Assembly (NCBI GenBank): GCA_020746105.1
Contig: CM036620.1
Span: forward strand, 40,823,206-40,887,205
DNA length: 64,000 bases
DNA from: Trogon surrucura
Lineage: Eukaryota; Chordata; Aves; Trogoniformes; Trogonidae
Direction of reading: 5' to 3'
Shown: positions 24,141 through 38,863 of the stretch, in pieces
How positions within the stretch are numbered: the stretch's first letter is position 1
Layout of the letters: each line of letters starts with the position of its first letter
Position numbers and translations under genes: made by a program
The notes under the pieces: generated by a model
What the model was told of the DNA's origin: nothing
The model's input: only the letters and a program-made list of their open reading frames with translations
Database searches by the model: none

Positions 24141-27100
24141 GCTGTAAGAGAAGTATAAATCTTTGTAGGAATATGCTAGCAGAATTGCTGAATCTCTCAC
24201 AGTTCTCATAATCTGTTATTAAATTCAGATTCCAATTTGTGGATATTTAAAGAATTTATGGATTTCCTCTTTGATGAATGATTACATCATAACAATACAA
24301 CATCTTTACACACTGTTGAGCAGGAGGTGGTACAAATTTTGAGTCACTGCCACTTCGGGATGAATTATCTACCATCAGGTAACACTTTTGTGGACTTTGA
24401 TTACTCTGTTTGACAACTCTGCTTTTCTGAGATTAAGTCCGTCTCCAGATGCCCTCTGAATTTTTGCAGTGGCAAAAGTACATGCATGAAGCATGTGGAA
24501 AAATGCCATTCATAGAAATGGAAAAGGAAAGAAAGCTCCAACTCAGAAATTATACCCATTAATATTTCTCCAAGAGAAGAGAAATAAATATTAGATACTA
24601 TTTTATCTATTGCAACCTTGTAAAGTGCAGGTAAAGTTAAGTCTTCAGTTCGTGCTTCCAGTTTCTCTAACATACATTTCATACCTGAGAGAAAAGAAAG
24701 AAAAATTGGTTTAATTTACATCTTTTAGAAAGACTGCCTTTGAAATAGCCATTAAAAATTAATGACCTAGTGTCACAGCTCCTGAGCAGAGAAATCCTTT
24801 TGACTTGTGTGAGGGTTCTCGGACTTTACAGCAGTGAAAAATTGTATTTTAGATCTATCCTGCATTTTCTCCTTGTAAATATTTTATTTTATGTACAAAC
24901 AAGGTGATAATATTCATTCTTCTAGCTACTTCTATCACTTTACAAAACAAACAAACAAAAAAAGCAGCTCCAGACATCTTTGTTGCTTCATTCTGAAATG
25001 TGGTACCTTTCATTAAAAAAAAAAAAATACTTCCTAATATCTGAACAGTAGATATTACAAACATTATGTGAAAGTTAAAAATATCATGATAATTTTTACA
25101 ATTACATGCTTTCAGGGTTTTTTTATATACCTTTCATTGTCTGTTAAACCTTTACTTCACTGAAGAATAAAATAACACCTTCAGATCTATATGGGCCAAT
25201 TTTTTTCCTTCTCTGTTTAATAGCTGTGAGTTAGACATGAGACTTTTGATAGTTCTTGACAACTGGTTATATTAGAAGACACAATTTACAACTACCACTG
25301 AGATTGCAGCCAGATTTTTAATCTCACTTAATTTTCCATGTTATTTTCACTTATTTTTGTGTGTAAAGTGATTTAAATATTTATTAGTGCAATAATGTGT
25401 AATTGCACTATAGGTATCTGAGTAAAAGACGTATGCCTTCCTGTATAGACCTTTTTTTAAGAAATACCCTATGATTCTCTGAATAAATCCATCATTCAGA
25501 ACTTCAAAAGATTTCTAAATAATATTTGAATAACTCAGTGTTCTGCTAAAGAACTTTTTCACCCAGTTTTGTATTCTCAGAGCTTGTAATTTTTTAACAC
25601 ACCTGGAGAGATTCCCTGCAAGAGGTCAAGGTTGTAAATGACATAAAGCATTGCGGGAATTAGCATATTCTATTCTGATAAAATTGTATGGTAAGTAATA
25701 GCCTTATTCATTTTGCATGAATATTTCAAAATTTGAAATTAATTGGCGCTGATTCTCCCACGGTTTCATTATCTGAATCAACTTCAGTACTCAATCTGAA
25801 GCACTTTTTCATGCTTTTTGGTACATATATTATAAAGATGTACTTTGATATTTTATTTCGTTTTAGAAAACCATGACCACCACTTGGAAGGAACCCTACT
25901 GCTCTTCAGGACATGTAGGACTCAGGAGACAAGTGGAAGAAACTTTTTTTATTTTCCCCCGCAAAGACAACTGGGTCAGAGAATGAAGCAGGCAAAGTAT
26001 TGAAGAGGTACCCATCTTCATCCTAGAGCACTGAGAGAGAATTCTTTTTTCTTGGTTCTTGTGTTTTCTGTAATTAGAAAATATTTTTGTAGCACTCCAG
26101 ATGCATTCAAATTTTAAGTGGCTCAGGATGCATACAACGAATTATTATACTGCTGGTCTATACTGGAAGCTTTATGAGCCATTCTGTATCATAATTTGTT
26201 AAAGGAATATAAAACAACAGGAAAATCATGCTGAAAGGTGCAAAAAGCACTGCTGCATTGTTTTTACTATTTATGAAGCACTGAACTGTAGAGTACTCTA
26301 ACGACAGCTTGTATTAATTTTAACAAACTTGAAAATCTTGCTGATGAGTCTAACATTTAGGTTCATTTTCATTTTGCTTCTCATCAACCTTTAACTTTCT
26401 GCTGGAGGCATCACATTTGTTATGTTAGTGTAAATAGATAATTACAAACACTGGTAAAATGAAACACCATCACTGGAAAAGCTAGAAGGCTTTTAAAAGC
26501 TTCATCCCACTCAGTTAAAAAAAACCCACCACAAACCACACAAAGCCCCCCAACAAAAAACATACCAATTTTACTATTGTGCTGCTTGCTAAACAGCTTC
26601 AGTTGTTATAAAATACTATGCTTCCTGAAACTAGCATTTTCTGGTTCCTGCCTTTCTACTTATGAACAGTGGAATTTGTCTTCAGAAAAAAAATACTCAG
26701 GAGATTTGAAAAAAAAAAATATATTGCCTCTTCTCACACATTGGTTTGTAACTAAAGGTTAAACTGTATAGCAGTTGAAACACTGGTGATCTCGAGTCAT
26801 CTCTTTGGAGGTGATCTTTAGCCTTTTGTAAGCAGAGCTTTATTCTGAAAAGTCACAGGGGACACTGTAGAGAGATGGGATATACTGCCTGATATGTTGT
26901 TCTAGAGAGCTGAAAAAGAAAATGCTAAAGAGGAAATAATAAGCGCTAAGAGAATAGCACAGGGCACAGCAAGTCCTTCCTCTTTAGTTAAGTTTAGGAA
27001 ATAAAAGAACCACTGGTGCTGCTTTTGGATCCTCAATTCATAGCTGCATCTGTACTGTGTCTAGGCAGAATACACTTTATATATGTTCTGAAAACAATGT

Positions 27101-29633
27101 ATCTCTTAATACTTTCTTTCACCTTTGTTCTGTATAGACACATTATCACATGTGAAATTCTTCCTGGGAGAAGACATTGGGCACAGGATTGCACCAGAGT
27201 CAATGAAGTTGTCAAATTAAGACCTAAATGGGTCACAGACTATGTGCTGGCCCTTTTCCAAGAATGAATTTTCATCTTTTTCTGCATGAATTTCTGACTC
27301 CACTTCTTCCTTTGTGAAATTTTCTCTATATCTGTTAAGGAGTCCTTGAGCTCTTTAGAAATTAATATATATTTTAGTCCTTTATCAAAGAATGTGACAA
27401 GAATGCTGACAATGAGGTAGTGTTTTTTTCATTCTTATATCTTGATGAGATTGTTTAGGGAAAAGAAAATGAAGGAAATACAAATAGACTGGTGCTTCAT
27501 AATACCTATTTGTAAATAATATCCTCAAAATCATGTTCCTCTTTTTTTTTTTTTTTCCCTGTCCTATTTCAATATTGGCATATGCCCTAGAGGGATGTTA
27601 CAAAAAATTGTAAATATGTTATTACCATTTTTTCATTTCCATGCTATGAAAAAGAGTAATCAGTATTGCAACACTGTAGTTTTTTGATCCCCCTGACTTT
27701 ATTGTGTGTGAAGAGTGCATATTGCATCCACAGGTATTCACTACTAGCCTTGTCTTCGTATGATTCTTGATAAAAATAAGGGTAATATCCTGTCTTAAAT
27801 ATGAAGAGGTGGATGTATTCTGCAGCAATATTTTCTATATATTTCATGAAGGTCAGATTTTCACAGTAAAGGGGAAAAAATGTACACATACACATGCTAT
27901 CTTTATGACATAGTTTATTATTCTAGAAGCAGAAATCAAGTATATTGAGTGTAAGAGAAATTTTTAGGCTAAAGAAAAAGTAGTTTAGTTTTTGTCTTTG
28001 TCTGAAAACAAGAGGAGAAACAGTAACCATACTCAGTTTACCAAGGATATTAAAACAGTCAAGTGTTAGAACTGTGTAAGCAAATGTGTAGTGCAAGATG
28101 GGAATGAGGCATATGGCAAAGTTGTTGAATACCTTATTGCAGGAGTCATAAACTCATTTCAATTTAGGTCAGTCACTGACATTCCCCAGAACTCAAACCA
28201 CGGCTTCAACAATCCTTCTTTAACAATATTCTGCATTTGTGTCAAATGTGGTGGGTTTTTTAAAAAAACCAAAATTTGAATAATGATCTTGCATCTTTAA
28301 AGTACTTTTAAGCGGCAAAACCACAAAAGAAGTGCTTTATATCAAGCTAAATAACTGGAAAAAAAAAGAGCATTGTTTTCCAACTTCCAACTTATGTTAC
28401 AGCTTCAAAGTGTGATTAACTGGTCGTTAAACTCATATAAATATGCTTCAACTGAAGAGGTGTTCAGTTTGCTATTAACGCTTTAATCGCTGTGTACCTC
28501 ACAGTCAGCTAGAACTCATTTTTGTGACTGTAAAGTGCCATCTTTGTCTTCTTCTAGTACAACATATATACAAGCTTTTCTCCACAGTATCTTTAAAATA
28601 GCTCTAAAGTGATCTCCAGGGAGCATACTTGTCATGAGATAATTGCTGTCCTGTACTATATGAAACTCTTGGCTGCTCTTCATGCTTTAGGATATCCCAG
28701 GAGAATAATCACTGTATTACAATGTCTTTTCAATTGTGGTTTAATATCTTCTTACACTGATTGACAAAGCAGTCAAGATGAGATTAATTTATCTTTTACC
28801 AGCAGTTCCCCAGCACAGTTTTAAGTGAGAAGGCATTGGATAATGCTGCTCAGAAGTGTACAACGGCTCTCCTTTCTGAAATTAGATTTCCGCTGCCTAC
28901 TTTTAAAACGCTATGAAACATGACATCTGGCAAGCTCGTGCTTCTCAACTTCTCTTTATAATCAGCCTTAAGACCTCACTGGATATTCCCTAGCTGAAGA
29001 TGCACAAAGTACAGCTACTGATACAGTCTTGAGATCTTTACATGCATAGGTGGTACATAAGCATGCAGCTGGAGAATGTGCTGACATTCAGCACCTGAGC
29101 AATTCATTTTAATAGCATGGGTCTTGTTGGGGTTAAGTCACCACTGACAGGTGGAGTTGGCTTGTGCAAAACTAATCGGGATCCCCAAATACAGGAGTAA
29201 GTAAATCAGGAGGATCTGTGTGGACTGACTTCACCGACCAGTGAAGGGAGCAGGTAATTGCTGAAGAACCCCCAGTGGTTATGCCCACCTCTATCTCTTA
29301 AGCTCAGTCAAACTGAAAATTGGGTACACAGCTTCTGGGACTGAAAAGGTTACTGCTTCTGACCACATGCTACTCTCACTGAGCTTCAGTGTCATATACC
29401 AGCATTACATGATACAGTTTCTCCCCTTGCAGCCTCTGTGGTACCCAACTGCCAGGACAGCTCCTTCTTCCACAGGGGCCACAGCCTTCATTATTTTGTA
29501 AGGTTCTCTGGCTTAACGTCAGTAACCTGGTTTTAGTTTTTTGAAAGGGAAAGGGAACCAGATCAGAGGCATTTTAAGAAATGGAAAAAAAACAAAAGAA
29601 GCATATGTAAATCCAAATGAATATTTAAATTGT

Positions 29634-29654
29634 AAAAAAAAAAAAAAAAAAAAA
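29634..29654. repeat. A21 homopolymer
   Basis: An uninterrupted run of A visible in the sequence. No retroposed unit could be recognised upstream of it. Confidence 0.9.
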
Positions 29655-29738
29655 GGATAACTACATCTTGAAGACAGAGCTTGGGTTTGTGAATGCTTTT
29701 GTGATCGCATTGTGATTTTGAAAATTATGCACTGGTCT

Positions 29739-29757
29739 CACACACACACACACACAA
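29739..29757. repeat. (CA)n microsatellite
   Basis: About nine uninterrupted CA units. Confidence 0.9.
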
Positions 29758-32700
29758 ACCAAATAACAAACTTATTTTTTAGTACCTATGTAATTCAGCA
29801 ATGAAGCGTATAGAAAGAAGGTTGGAAACCATTTAAATCATTATGTGATTTATTATAAGATGAAAAGTTATATGAGAATTTATGATTCCTCTTTCTCTAG
29901 CTGAAAGACAGAGAAAAAGAACAATATAGCTATGATTCGTGATTCAGTTTATGATTTGCCCTTAAGATATTTGTGAAACTATTATCTTTATTTCCCCTTT
30001 TTATTCTCATATAATTTAATTTGTGGGAAAATTAATAAAAGAAATTACACACACAAAAGCATAGCCTATAACTGCTGCATACTCAAATTGATAAATGTGA
30101 ACCATACTCAGTGTGATATTTAACAGAAATGAAAATATGGTGGTACTAAAGCTATACCTTTTTTTTTCTCTTCATTGGCTCTCCTATTAAATGAAAGGAA
30201 ATCTGAATATTATGGATCTTGACAATAGACTCTTACATAGTGAAACAGCATTTAATGTTATTAAAATGTGAGTTATTCTTGTAATTATTTTCAACACTGA
30301 AACAGTGATTGATGTATGTAATATTCCCTTGATAACTCACAGAATATACAATAACAGTAAACTTCTTAAAGAAATTAAGCTGTCGTTTGTTAACATTGAA
30401 ATTACAGCCAAAGAATACTTATTTGGTTAATAACTGTATTTGCTGCATATATAGTTGAGATTAAGGTAGAAACTAATAAAAACTGAATCAAAACGTATTT
30501 TTACACACCATATGCTTCTAATAGTATGTCTGCTTGTTTAAACAGACAACTCCATGTTCAATTTATGCACCTTGATGCAGAAGGGGAAACATACCACTGT
30601 GAAACTTACCACAGAAAGGAAACTTTGGAAGTGGAAAAGCCAGTCCAGTGCTTCTTTCTTTCATGCTGTAGTAGTGTGGTTTCTCTGTTTTCCATGCAGA
30701 AAATAAGAATTTCTTCCTACCTTATAGCTATGTTGATCTTACAAAGAAAGGTCTCAGATGCTATGGTAACAGTGGCTTATGAGCCTGAGAAACCACTAAA
30801 TACACTTTATGGTTTGAATAAAATGAAAAATATATTTGCTTTCAGAGCCTAAGAAAATCAAAAGAAAGTAGAAAAGCCTGGAAGAATAATCTGCGCAAAA
30901 CAAAGAACACAAGTACAGCATGCAGGTAAAAAAGTGCTATGGTGACATGAAGTCTTTCACAGTTTGAGTAAGAGTGACCTTCAGAATCACCTTAAAAACA
31001 GGAATTGTAGAAAGCCTTCCCATTGTGATCAAGATAGCATTTGCCATACTGTGGCAGTGCATGCTCTGTGGTTGTTATGTTTTACAGAAAAAAAATGTTT
31101 ATAGAAAATATTTTCTTCTTAATTACTTTTGCTACCACTTTTTGTGATGATGAACACTAATTTTTGTGCATAAAGATTTAATACTCAGTATGTGTGGCAA
31201 AATATATAATAAGCATATTTTAGAAATCTATGAAGTTATAAAAGTTTCAGTCTTGCTAGTGTAATCCAAATTCTCTTTACCTCTTCTTAGATTATAAAAT
31301 AGATCCCTCGTGTGCTTTTTGGAAGTTAGACTTCTTGGATTCCTATTACTGGAATCTCAATGCAGCACCATGTGCCAAATATTTATCTAACAGAAAGTTA
31401 AATGTTGCTAGTTTAGGATTGAATCTTGGAGGGGAAATTCTATGTATGAAAACAAAGCACCTTGTTTTCTTCTAAGCACTGTAATTTGAAACTTTTCAGA
31501 GGATACACCACAGCTTGTCAAATGACCTAAGTTTTCACAGAAAACTTTCTAAAGTGTGTTTCTAAGCAAATAATGTATCTGTCATGTGCATATTCATGAA
31601 TGTTTGTTCTAGGTAAATAGTGGGACAGAAATCCTGCCATGTCTATTTCTGCATTTCCAGATAACCTGCGTAGAGTATTTCATCCATGTGCAGACTTTTG
31701 ATATAAAGAGAAGGAGAACTGAAGGGCAGGAAAGGCTCTGCTTGCTTGGGGCTCTAGGTCTCCATGATTTATTTTAAGAAGTTCCACATTAATTTCCCCC
31801 AGTGAAGTGATAACAACAGGAGTTTTGCTGTTGTTGAATGGGATCAAGTCTTCCCACCAAACCACTGCCCATAATTCAATTACACAGTGTCTGCAGCAGA
31901 AAAAGACAACCTTTTCTTTGTGTATGACTTGCCTATACCTTTGCTTTCTTTCGGTTTGTAAAATAAATGAAATATGCATGCCAGAGCATCCAGCTGTTAC
32001 TAGCAAGTCTCCAGTAGCACAGGTTATAGCATCCGAGGGTTACAAATTAACATTTACCGTACTGGATATGATAACAATATCATACTGGAAAGTGGTTGGG
32101 ATTTGGTTTTGTTGGTTTTTTCCATTTCTGCCCAGCATAAAGCTATGTGTTTTTTCTCTCCTGGATGGCAGGACTGACCTTCAACCAAATATTTAAGACA
32201 CTCTGCAGAGCCTGACGTGTTCCACACTGTATGATTCAATAGGAAGGAAGCTTAGCTCTACAGGAGGTCATCGAGAAAGTAAAATAAAGCAGCAGTCTGA
32301 AAGGAGCAGCAGCAGGACATGGCTCAAAATATTATCAAAGGAAGAAAACTGTTTTCTTAAAGGGCACCAATCTCCACTGCAGAAGTAATACATTTGCATT
32401 GAAACGCTTTTAGAAGGTATGTGATTTTTTCAATGCAGTATCATGGCATTCAGACGAAACACCACAGAAAAAGAGTTTTTATAATCTATCGTTATGTTTT
32501 TAAAAACTGTCTGAATATGTGTCTGTCACTATGAAGGACTTAAGCAATTTAAAAGGAAAAGGTGCTGCATCTTTCTCACCTAAAAAAATATTACTTTTCT
32601 CTTTAAGGGAAGAGACACAGATAAGTGTTAAAAGTATTGGTTGCAACTTCATAGCTGTAATATAGAGCAGATGTAGTAACAGCAAATTACAGATAGTATT

Positions 32701-34531
32701 TCTTTTCAGTGTTATATTTTTCTTCAGAATGCGTTTCTGAAGGGAGAATTTAGGGTCTTGCATGTAAGGGTCAGGAGCAATATTTTAAAAGAAAGATACA
32801 AGACCAATACTTTCATGTACAAGTTTGTGATTTATTGTAGTGTAGTAAGGCCTTTGATAAGTTCCATCTGACTTCACTACTCTTCTCATGTCTTGCTTGA
32901 GCAATTGTATAAGCACCTAAAGAATGTATCTCATGGCAAACACCACCTGGTCTTTGATTGTCTTCGTTTGTGCTTATTAATGCATTACACAGAATTTGAA
33001 ACACCTGGAGTCTCCCAACGCTCCTTGAAACTCTTCGACTTCAACATTGCAGCAGCTACTTCAGATAAATATTGAACTTTTGAACAAAGGCCTGAGCGAC
33101 AGTGGAGAGTGGAGTTGAGGGGAGCAGTGTAACACTCCATGCTGCACTGCTGCAAAAATATGTTCAGGTCCATGTCTCCAGGACAGTAGTTGCTGGGTAG
33201 GATGATGGCACCTGTTTAATTAGATGTTTATACAATGGTGTTATATCAGCTGTCAGTTCTAGAAGTCCACTCACTCAACATAAGGAAAGATATTTCTTTT
33301 CCTTTTTACTAGTTACACTATATAGTTCTGTGTTAGATTCATCTCTGTTAAACCTTCAAAACACTGGAGATAGTGTAGCATTATCTTTTGTACTATTTTT
33401 CTTTTGGTAAAGCTACACATAGCTCTGTCACATATGCATGTATACACACAAATGATTGTATGTATATAATCATAAGTGGACCCAAATTTTTAATAATTTT
33501 AAATGCTAGCTAATGCCATTAATGTTGAAGAATTCATAAAATGTCTTATTTAAAAGTAAATCTCAATAATCATATACAGACATACTGTCATATAGTATTG
33601 CAGTGTGTTTTAAGTACCGTTTGAATTCTCCATGATTATACTACTCAAATATATAGCCTCAAGGCTGTCCAAAGATGAAGGAATATCGGAAGAAATACAT
33701 TATGAGACTAAAAATTGCATAAAACTAGCCTTCTAAGTAAGTAATAATCAGGCATGGAACTGGCACATGTCAAAACAAATAATAATTATCATGTGTAAAT
33801 TCATATCTGAATGATATTACAGAGTAACTATGCCATAGACCCTGTACCTTGTCTCAATGTTATATAATCTCTGCCTCAGGTTTTGCCCAATTTGTCTGCA
33901 CTACTCTAGGTTTTAATATGTGATATGATAAAATAAATGCAAACATTTACATTCAGATGATGCGCACAGCAGTTGTTTTGTTTTAAACAAACAAAAAAAC
34001 ACGCTTCCCCACCAAAAAAACACCTTTCATTTCAAAAATCATAGCTATGGCTAGATTTATTAAAAACGCTAACTGAATCATTCCATTTATTGACACTTTG
34101 CAATTTCAACATCTATCTACAATTATATGATATGAACATGGTTGACTGCACTAGCATCTTCTTCTGCCAAAGTGCTACAGCATTAGAAATGTAACAATAG
34201 GGGTTGTATTGGGATGATCTTACTCATCTAAGCAACAACCCATCATTGCTATATCACATCTCTAGTGGTGGCCAGCTACAGGTGCATAGACGAAACATAT
34301 TAAAAATAAAGTTAGAGTAGATGCATGATCCTTTTAAGATTCCTTCAAGGTTTTTTAAAAAAATCAATAATTGATGTCTTCTTATTTTTTCCCACATCAT
34401 ATTCACTAGCTTGTCGTGAGTTTTCTTTTATTACTACTTTAATTATTTCTCAACCCATTTTGGCTACTGCTAAATGTCATAGCAAAGTTATGTAATTTTA
34501 AAAAATCATATTCTGGGGGATTTTTAAATCT

Positions 34532-34689
34532 GTTTCTTGATAGTTTAAGTGCATGTCACTTAGTTCAGTTGTTTTGGTAGGAAAAAGTGAGTATAATTTT
34601 TTTTAAAACCGTTTCTTGATAGTTTAAGTGCATGTCACCTAGTTCAGTTGCTTTGGTGGGAAAAAGTGAGTACATTTTTTTTTCCCATT
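34532..34689. repeat. Two-copy 79-bp tandem duplication
   Basis: Copy 1 (34532-34610) and copy 2 (34611-34689) both begin GTTTCTTGATAGTTTAAGTG. They run nearly identically for about 66 bases, differing mainly by T/C and A/G transitions, and then diverge in a T-rich tail. A local duplication of non-coding sequence. No product is implied. Confidence 0.9.
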
Positions 34690-37600
34690 TGATTCATAGC
34701 CTTTTTTAAGTACGCATTACAGAATTTATCAATTTTCTTCGCATGTCGTTACAGAATAACCCAGATTTCTCTAGGAAGCTGAAATTCCACTAGCGATCTT
34801 CCATTCCTCTGACATTAAAGCTGATTTAAAGGATAATTAATATACTTGACATACTGGCAACTTTACATTGAAATATCGAGCAAATACCACATGATCTGTG
34901 TGATTTATTAATATTCAATTTATTGATCTCTTTTTTTTAAAATGATCTATTAGCATGTCTAACTGAAACGATTCCTCAGACTTATCTCCTATAAAGAAAG
35001 GCTGTGGTAGCAGCTTTCTTAGGTTTCTCTGCTATGAAGATCAAGCCATTGGGGTGCTCAGTTTTGCTGTAATAGCTTTTTCTTCCCATAACATCCTTTT
35101 TGTACCTACAGGATCTATTGACCCTGAAATCACAGATCTTTGGCACTGAATTGCAAGACCATACACTTGTTTGACAGATTTCATGCTTATGATAAATCTG
35201 TAAAATTAGTCATAGCTTTGGGATATTTACTAAGACATTCCTCAAATCTTTTCTTTGTCTTGTATTCTTAATGATTTCATATTTATGTTATGAAAGGTAA
35301 TACTTCTGGTCTGATTTATTGTTAACTTCCCTGTCTTTAGTGTATTTTTGCTGTAGCTTCACCCTGTTTCATTTAATTATAGTAAATCCTATAAATAATA
35401 CGGGCCTTTTTTTCAGAGAAGGGTCCTTTAGATGTGTTTTTGGTGTGATTTTACTTTTATTCTGATTGGCTAATGTGAATTTAGCTACTTCCATGCTGTA
35501 TTTTACCCTTTCAGCTGCTTTTTTTCATTTCTTTTTTTTTATGCAAGGTTTACATTTTTATATACCAGTGCTAATTGAAGGTAAGCAATACTATTATGAA
35601 TAGTTAATACTGTATCTCTTTTCTTATATGAATGACTTGTATAAAGTTGGTATTTGACTGAAGTATTTTGAACCAAATCCTGCCCTTGTTCTGAACTGAA
35701 TAAGTATTTTTTTCCTCTTTTTGTGTGTTCTGCAATGAGTTGCTTCAAGTAGCAGTCATATATGATATTAAAAAGAATCTATACTTTGCATTATATACCA
35801 TTTGACATTTATACACAGTGGAATATGTTCTCAGTCATGATTTTATTGACCACTCTTGGAGTAAGATATTCATTAATCAGTTTAATTGAGCCTTTATTCT
35901 GACCTAAAAATAGATCAATCAAACTTCTGATCTTACTTATTCATATACAGTGAAACATATTTACTATTAAAATGGATCCCAGAATTACTTTGGGAACCTT
36001 AATTTCAAAAGGGCCATGGGAAATCTAGTTCTTAGATAAGGAATGGAAAAAACCCCAGTTTTTAAACAGGAAGAAAGGTCTTCTATAAGCTGAAGAAGTT
36101 GGTATCAAGAGATACTGAAAGATCAAAGCAAATTTCTCCAAAGAGCAAAGATAGAGACAGCTTACAAAGGAACTGTGAAGTTCTAGAAGAGTGAAATGAA
36201 GTTGCCTACAGAGAATAACAGAGAATATTGTAAAACTTAATGATTTCTAGGTTACACAAGACCCAAACAATAATTCTCAAAGGCTCCTCTCTCCCTTAAA
36301 ACTACAATATAGCAAATTGCTTTTATGTGGAGAAAGAAGAGCTAGAAATTGTGCTTTAATTTAGACTTTCATCACTTCATTCAGGTGAATTTTGTAGTTT
36401 GACAGGGCAAGGTTTCAAGATAAATGGAAGAAATAAGTATTTTCCCAAATTACTAAGGTATGTTTCTATTGTGCTGAGTCTGTGCCCTCACTGTGCACTA
36501 GATTTATACTTAGCTCTAGTATTCCTTCTCTCAAACATACCCATGGCACTTTGCACAAATGTGAATGAAATGCTAAACTGAAGTACTAGTTTGGAATTTC
36601 CTATCCATGTAATCTATAAATTATGTTTAATAATCCATAAAAGGAAACAGACTGTGTCATGTTAAAGGTTTTTGCTGTATCTCAGTGAGTGCATCTATGT
36701 CAGAGTCAGTTGAGCTCTACAGTTGCATTCATTCACTCTAGAACAATCTCTTAGTGCCTCAGGTGAGAAATATCTTCAGCATCTAATCCTTGTAGCCCAA
36801 ATCTCCAAGATGTTCCTGTAGCTGTTCAGATAATGTAGTCTTCTTCTCTGGCCTACAGTCCTAGAATGAATAGCTGAATTCTGGGTAATAGCGTGGCATA
36901 ATTGGATAGGGAAAAATTTGGAATTTTAACATGTCATTCTGATTTACTACACAGCATAAATGTATGTTTTATATGGAAAAAAAAACCCCACAACATTTCT
37001 GTGAAGTAGAGTGGTTACTTTGAGGGTTCTCTTTCATGTTGATGTACTTGTACCTCAGAATACCCTTGATGCCACACTAGAAGTGATGTTACTACGTAAC
37101 ATAAGCATACCATAATCCCATCCCTCTGAAGAATACAACCAGGCTGGAGTGGTCTCTAGAGAAAGGATCTCTTGTAAAGCTGGTGTCAGATCCTACAGCT
37201 CCTATATATACCAATCAGCCTTAGTCATTGAGGACTATTCACGTTTGCAGTGAATTACAAAGAATTTACAGGATAACCACGTGAGAGGAACAAGAAGCTT
37301 TGTGTTCAGAAATGCTGACAATCTCTTAATATTGAAGGACCAATGTGGGTGCTTTTTGATCCATATCAAAGAAAGATTTTGATGTTGCTGATATTTTAGT
37401 ACAGCTGCATAACTTGAAACAGTCAAAAGAATAAAACTACATGGCTGATATTGAAATACTCTCGTAAAGCACAAAGTTTGGATACTCAGTGAGCTTTCTA
37501 GCCCCAATAATTACCACTTGTGTCACATCAAAAGCCTTAGGCACTCTTGTCCTGTGATGGCATCTTGTTAGCAAGCAGCAGACCTCAGCAGAAACAAAAG

Positions 37601-38702
37601 CTTAGGGCATCTCTGCCTAACTGTCCTTGAACTCTAGTTTCGTTAGAATTCTGCCTAACAAGAGACTTGGTTAGTAATTTGATTTGCAGAAGAGCAAAAC
37701 CCTGGCAAATTAAAAGCAGCAAACACTCCCAAGTGATTTGCTGCAAAGTAGAATAAATAAGCAACTGCTTTAAATGAATCATTTTCTATTAATTTCACAT
37801 AACAGCAAAAGCAGGATTTTTTTCCTAGTTGAGTGAAGTTATTGGAAGTATTGATAGTAAAAATGGCTTACAGACAAGAATTGGTTGTGTCAGTCCTTGA
37901 TTCAAAAGCGGCATTTTAAACAGTATTGGTGTCAGAGGACAACCAAGTCATCATTCCCTTACTCAAAAATTGCTTCAGAGTTCATGAGAAAAAAAGTATT
38001 TGTAAAGCACTGAGAAGGTTTTCATGCTTAGCATCATTACTGCGCAGGACCTGAGAAGTACTTCTCACCAGTATGGCTCGTAGTCTAGTGAAATAATTGC
38101 ACAAACACCTAGGTTCAAGATCAAACAACCTGGGCATACTCAAAGTATATTTTGCCATTTTTTTCCCTTTACAAGTTTTAGAAGATATTGTAACAAGACC
38201 TAACTGCAGCAGAAGAAATTAAACAGGTGAAAACTGGAACAGATGGATCTATTCTAGGTTTTGACATACAGGATTTGAGAATCCAAAATGTCTCAACCTA
38301 TTTTGCAGGATTAGACCTAAGGCAAAGATTCTCAATAATTCTTGAAATAGCAGCATTCCCTACAAATATAAAAATATAGAAGAAATGAGGCCTTCCACCT
38401 ATGATGTTGCATAGAATGAAACATTTCTCTTAACACTGACATGCTGTGCTCTTATTCATTCTCCATGTACTCACTCTCCACTATCTTACTGTTTTTCTAT
38501 GTGATTTGTGTCACTCTTCCACAAGGAAAAAACCCATATTTGTCAGAAATCTGTGCTTTTGGTGCTCAGCATCATTCATTGTTGTATCTCCCATTCTTTT
38601 CAAGAACTTTATGTTAAAGCTAAGCTATTATTATATTCCTCTCCTGATTTCATAGTTTGTGTATTAATCATCACTCAACATAACAGTGCCACTATAGTGT
38701 AA
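34690..38702. other. Gene-free stretch
   Basis: AT-rich sequence without supported genes or recognised repeats. The open frames are short and random in composition. Confidence 0.6.
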
Positions 38703-38863
38703 TGTTTAATTTACATTAATAATCCAGATGACTTCCTTTGGTTCTTGTTGTGGAACTGAATGCCAAATATGCATCTTTAATCATGCCTGATGAGCCCATT
38801 TGGCATTCAGTCCCACAACAAGAACCAGATGAAGTCATTAGGATTATTAATGCAAGTTAAACA
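38703..38863. repeat. Long imperfect inverted repeat (66-bp arms)
   Basis: The left arm (38703-38768) and right arm (38798-38863) are reverse complements over 66 positions with about 7 mismatches and no gaps, around a 29-base centre. The shared core includes GGTTCTTGTTGTGG and CTGAATGCCAAAT on the left and their complements on the right. A transcript from either strand would form a long stem-loop. It could be a palindromic duplication, a small MITE-like element, or a hairpin RNA precursor. A 107-codon open frame starting at 38790 overlaps the right arm and is probably incidental. Confidence 0.9.

Larger units (their letters stand above)
24141..34531. other. Gene-free stretch with simple repeats
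   Basis: No supported gene. It holds T15 at 27542-27556, A21 at 29634-29654 and a short CA run at 29739-29757. A segment at 25867-25986 follows a fair acceptor and is open in two frames, but has no convincing donor. Longer open frames at 30526-30852 and 31807-32196 lack recognisable motifs, and the second overlaps an open frame on the other strand. Confidence 0.6.

Noticed and set aside
25867..25986. Possible terminal exon after a fair acceptor
   Set aside because: Two frames are open, composition is not distinctive, and there is no matching upstream donor in phase that I could support.
30526..30852. 108-codon frame starting with ATG
   Set aside because: No motif, no splice or promoter context, and within the range of chance open frames in a 64-kb window.
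31680..32196. Overlapping 108- and 129-codon frames on opposite strands
   Set aside because: Mutual overlap and random composition; neither begins in a convincing context.
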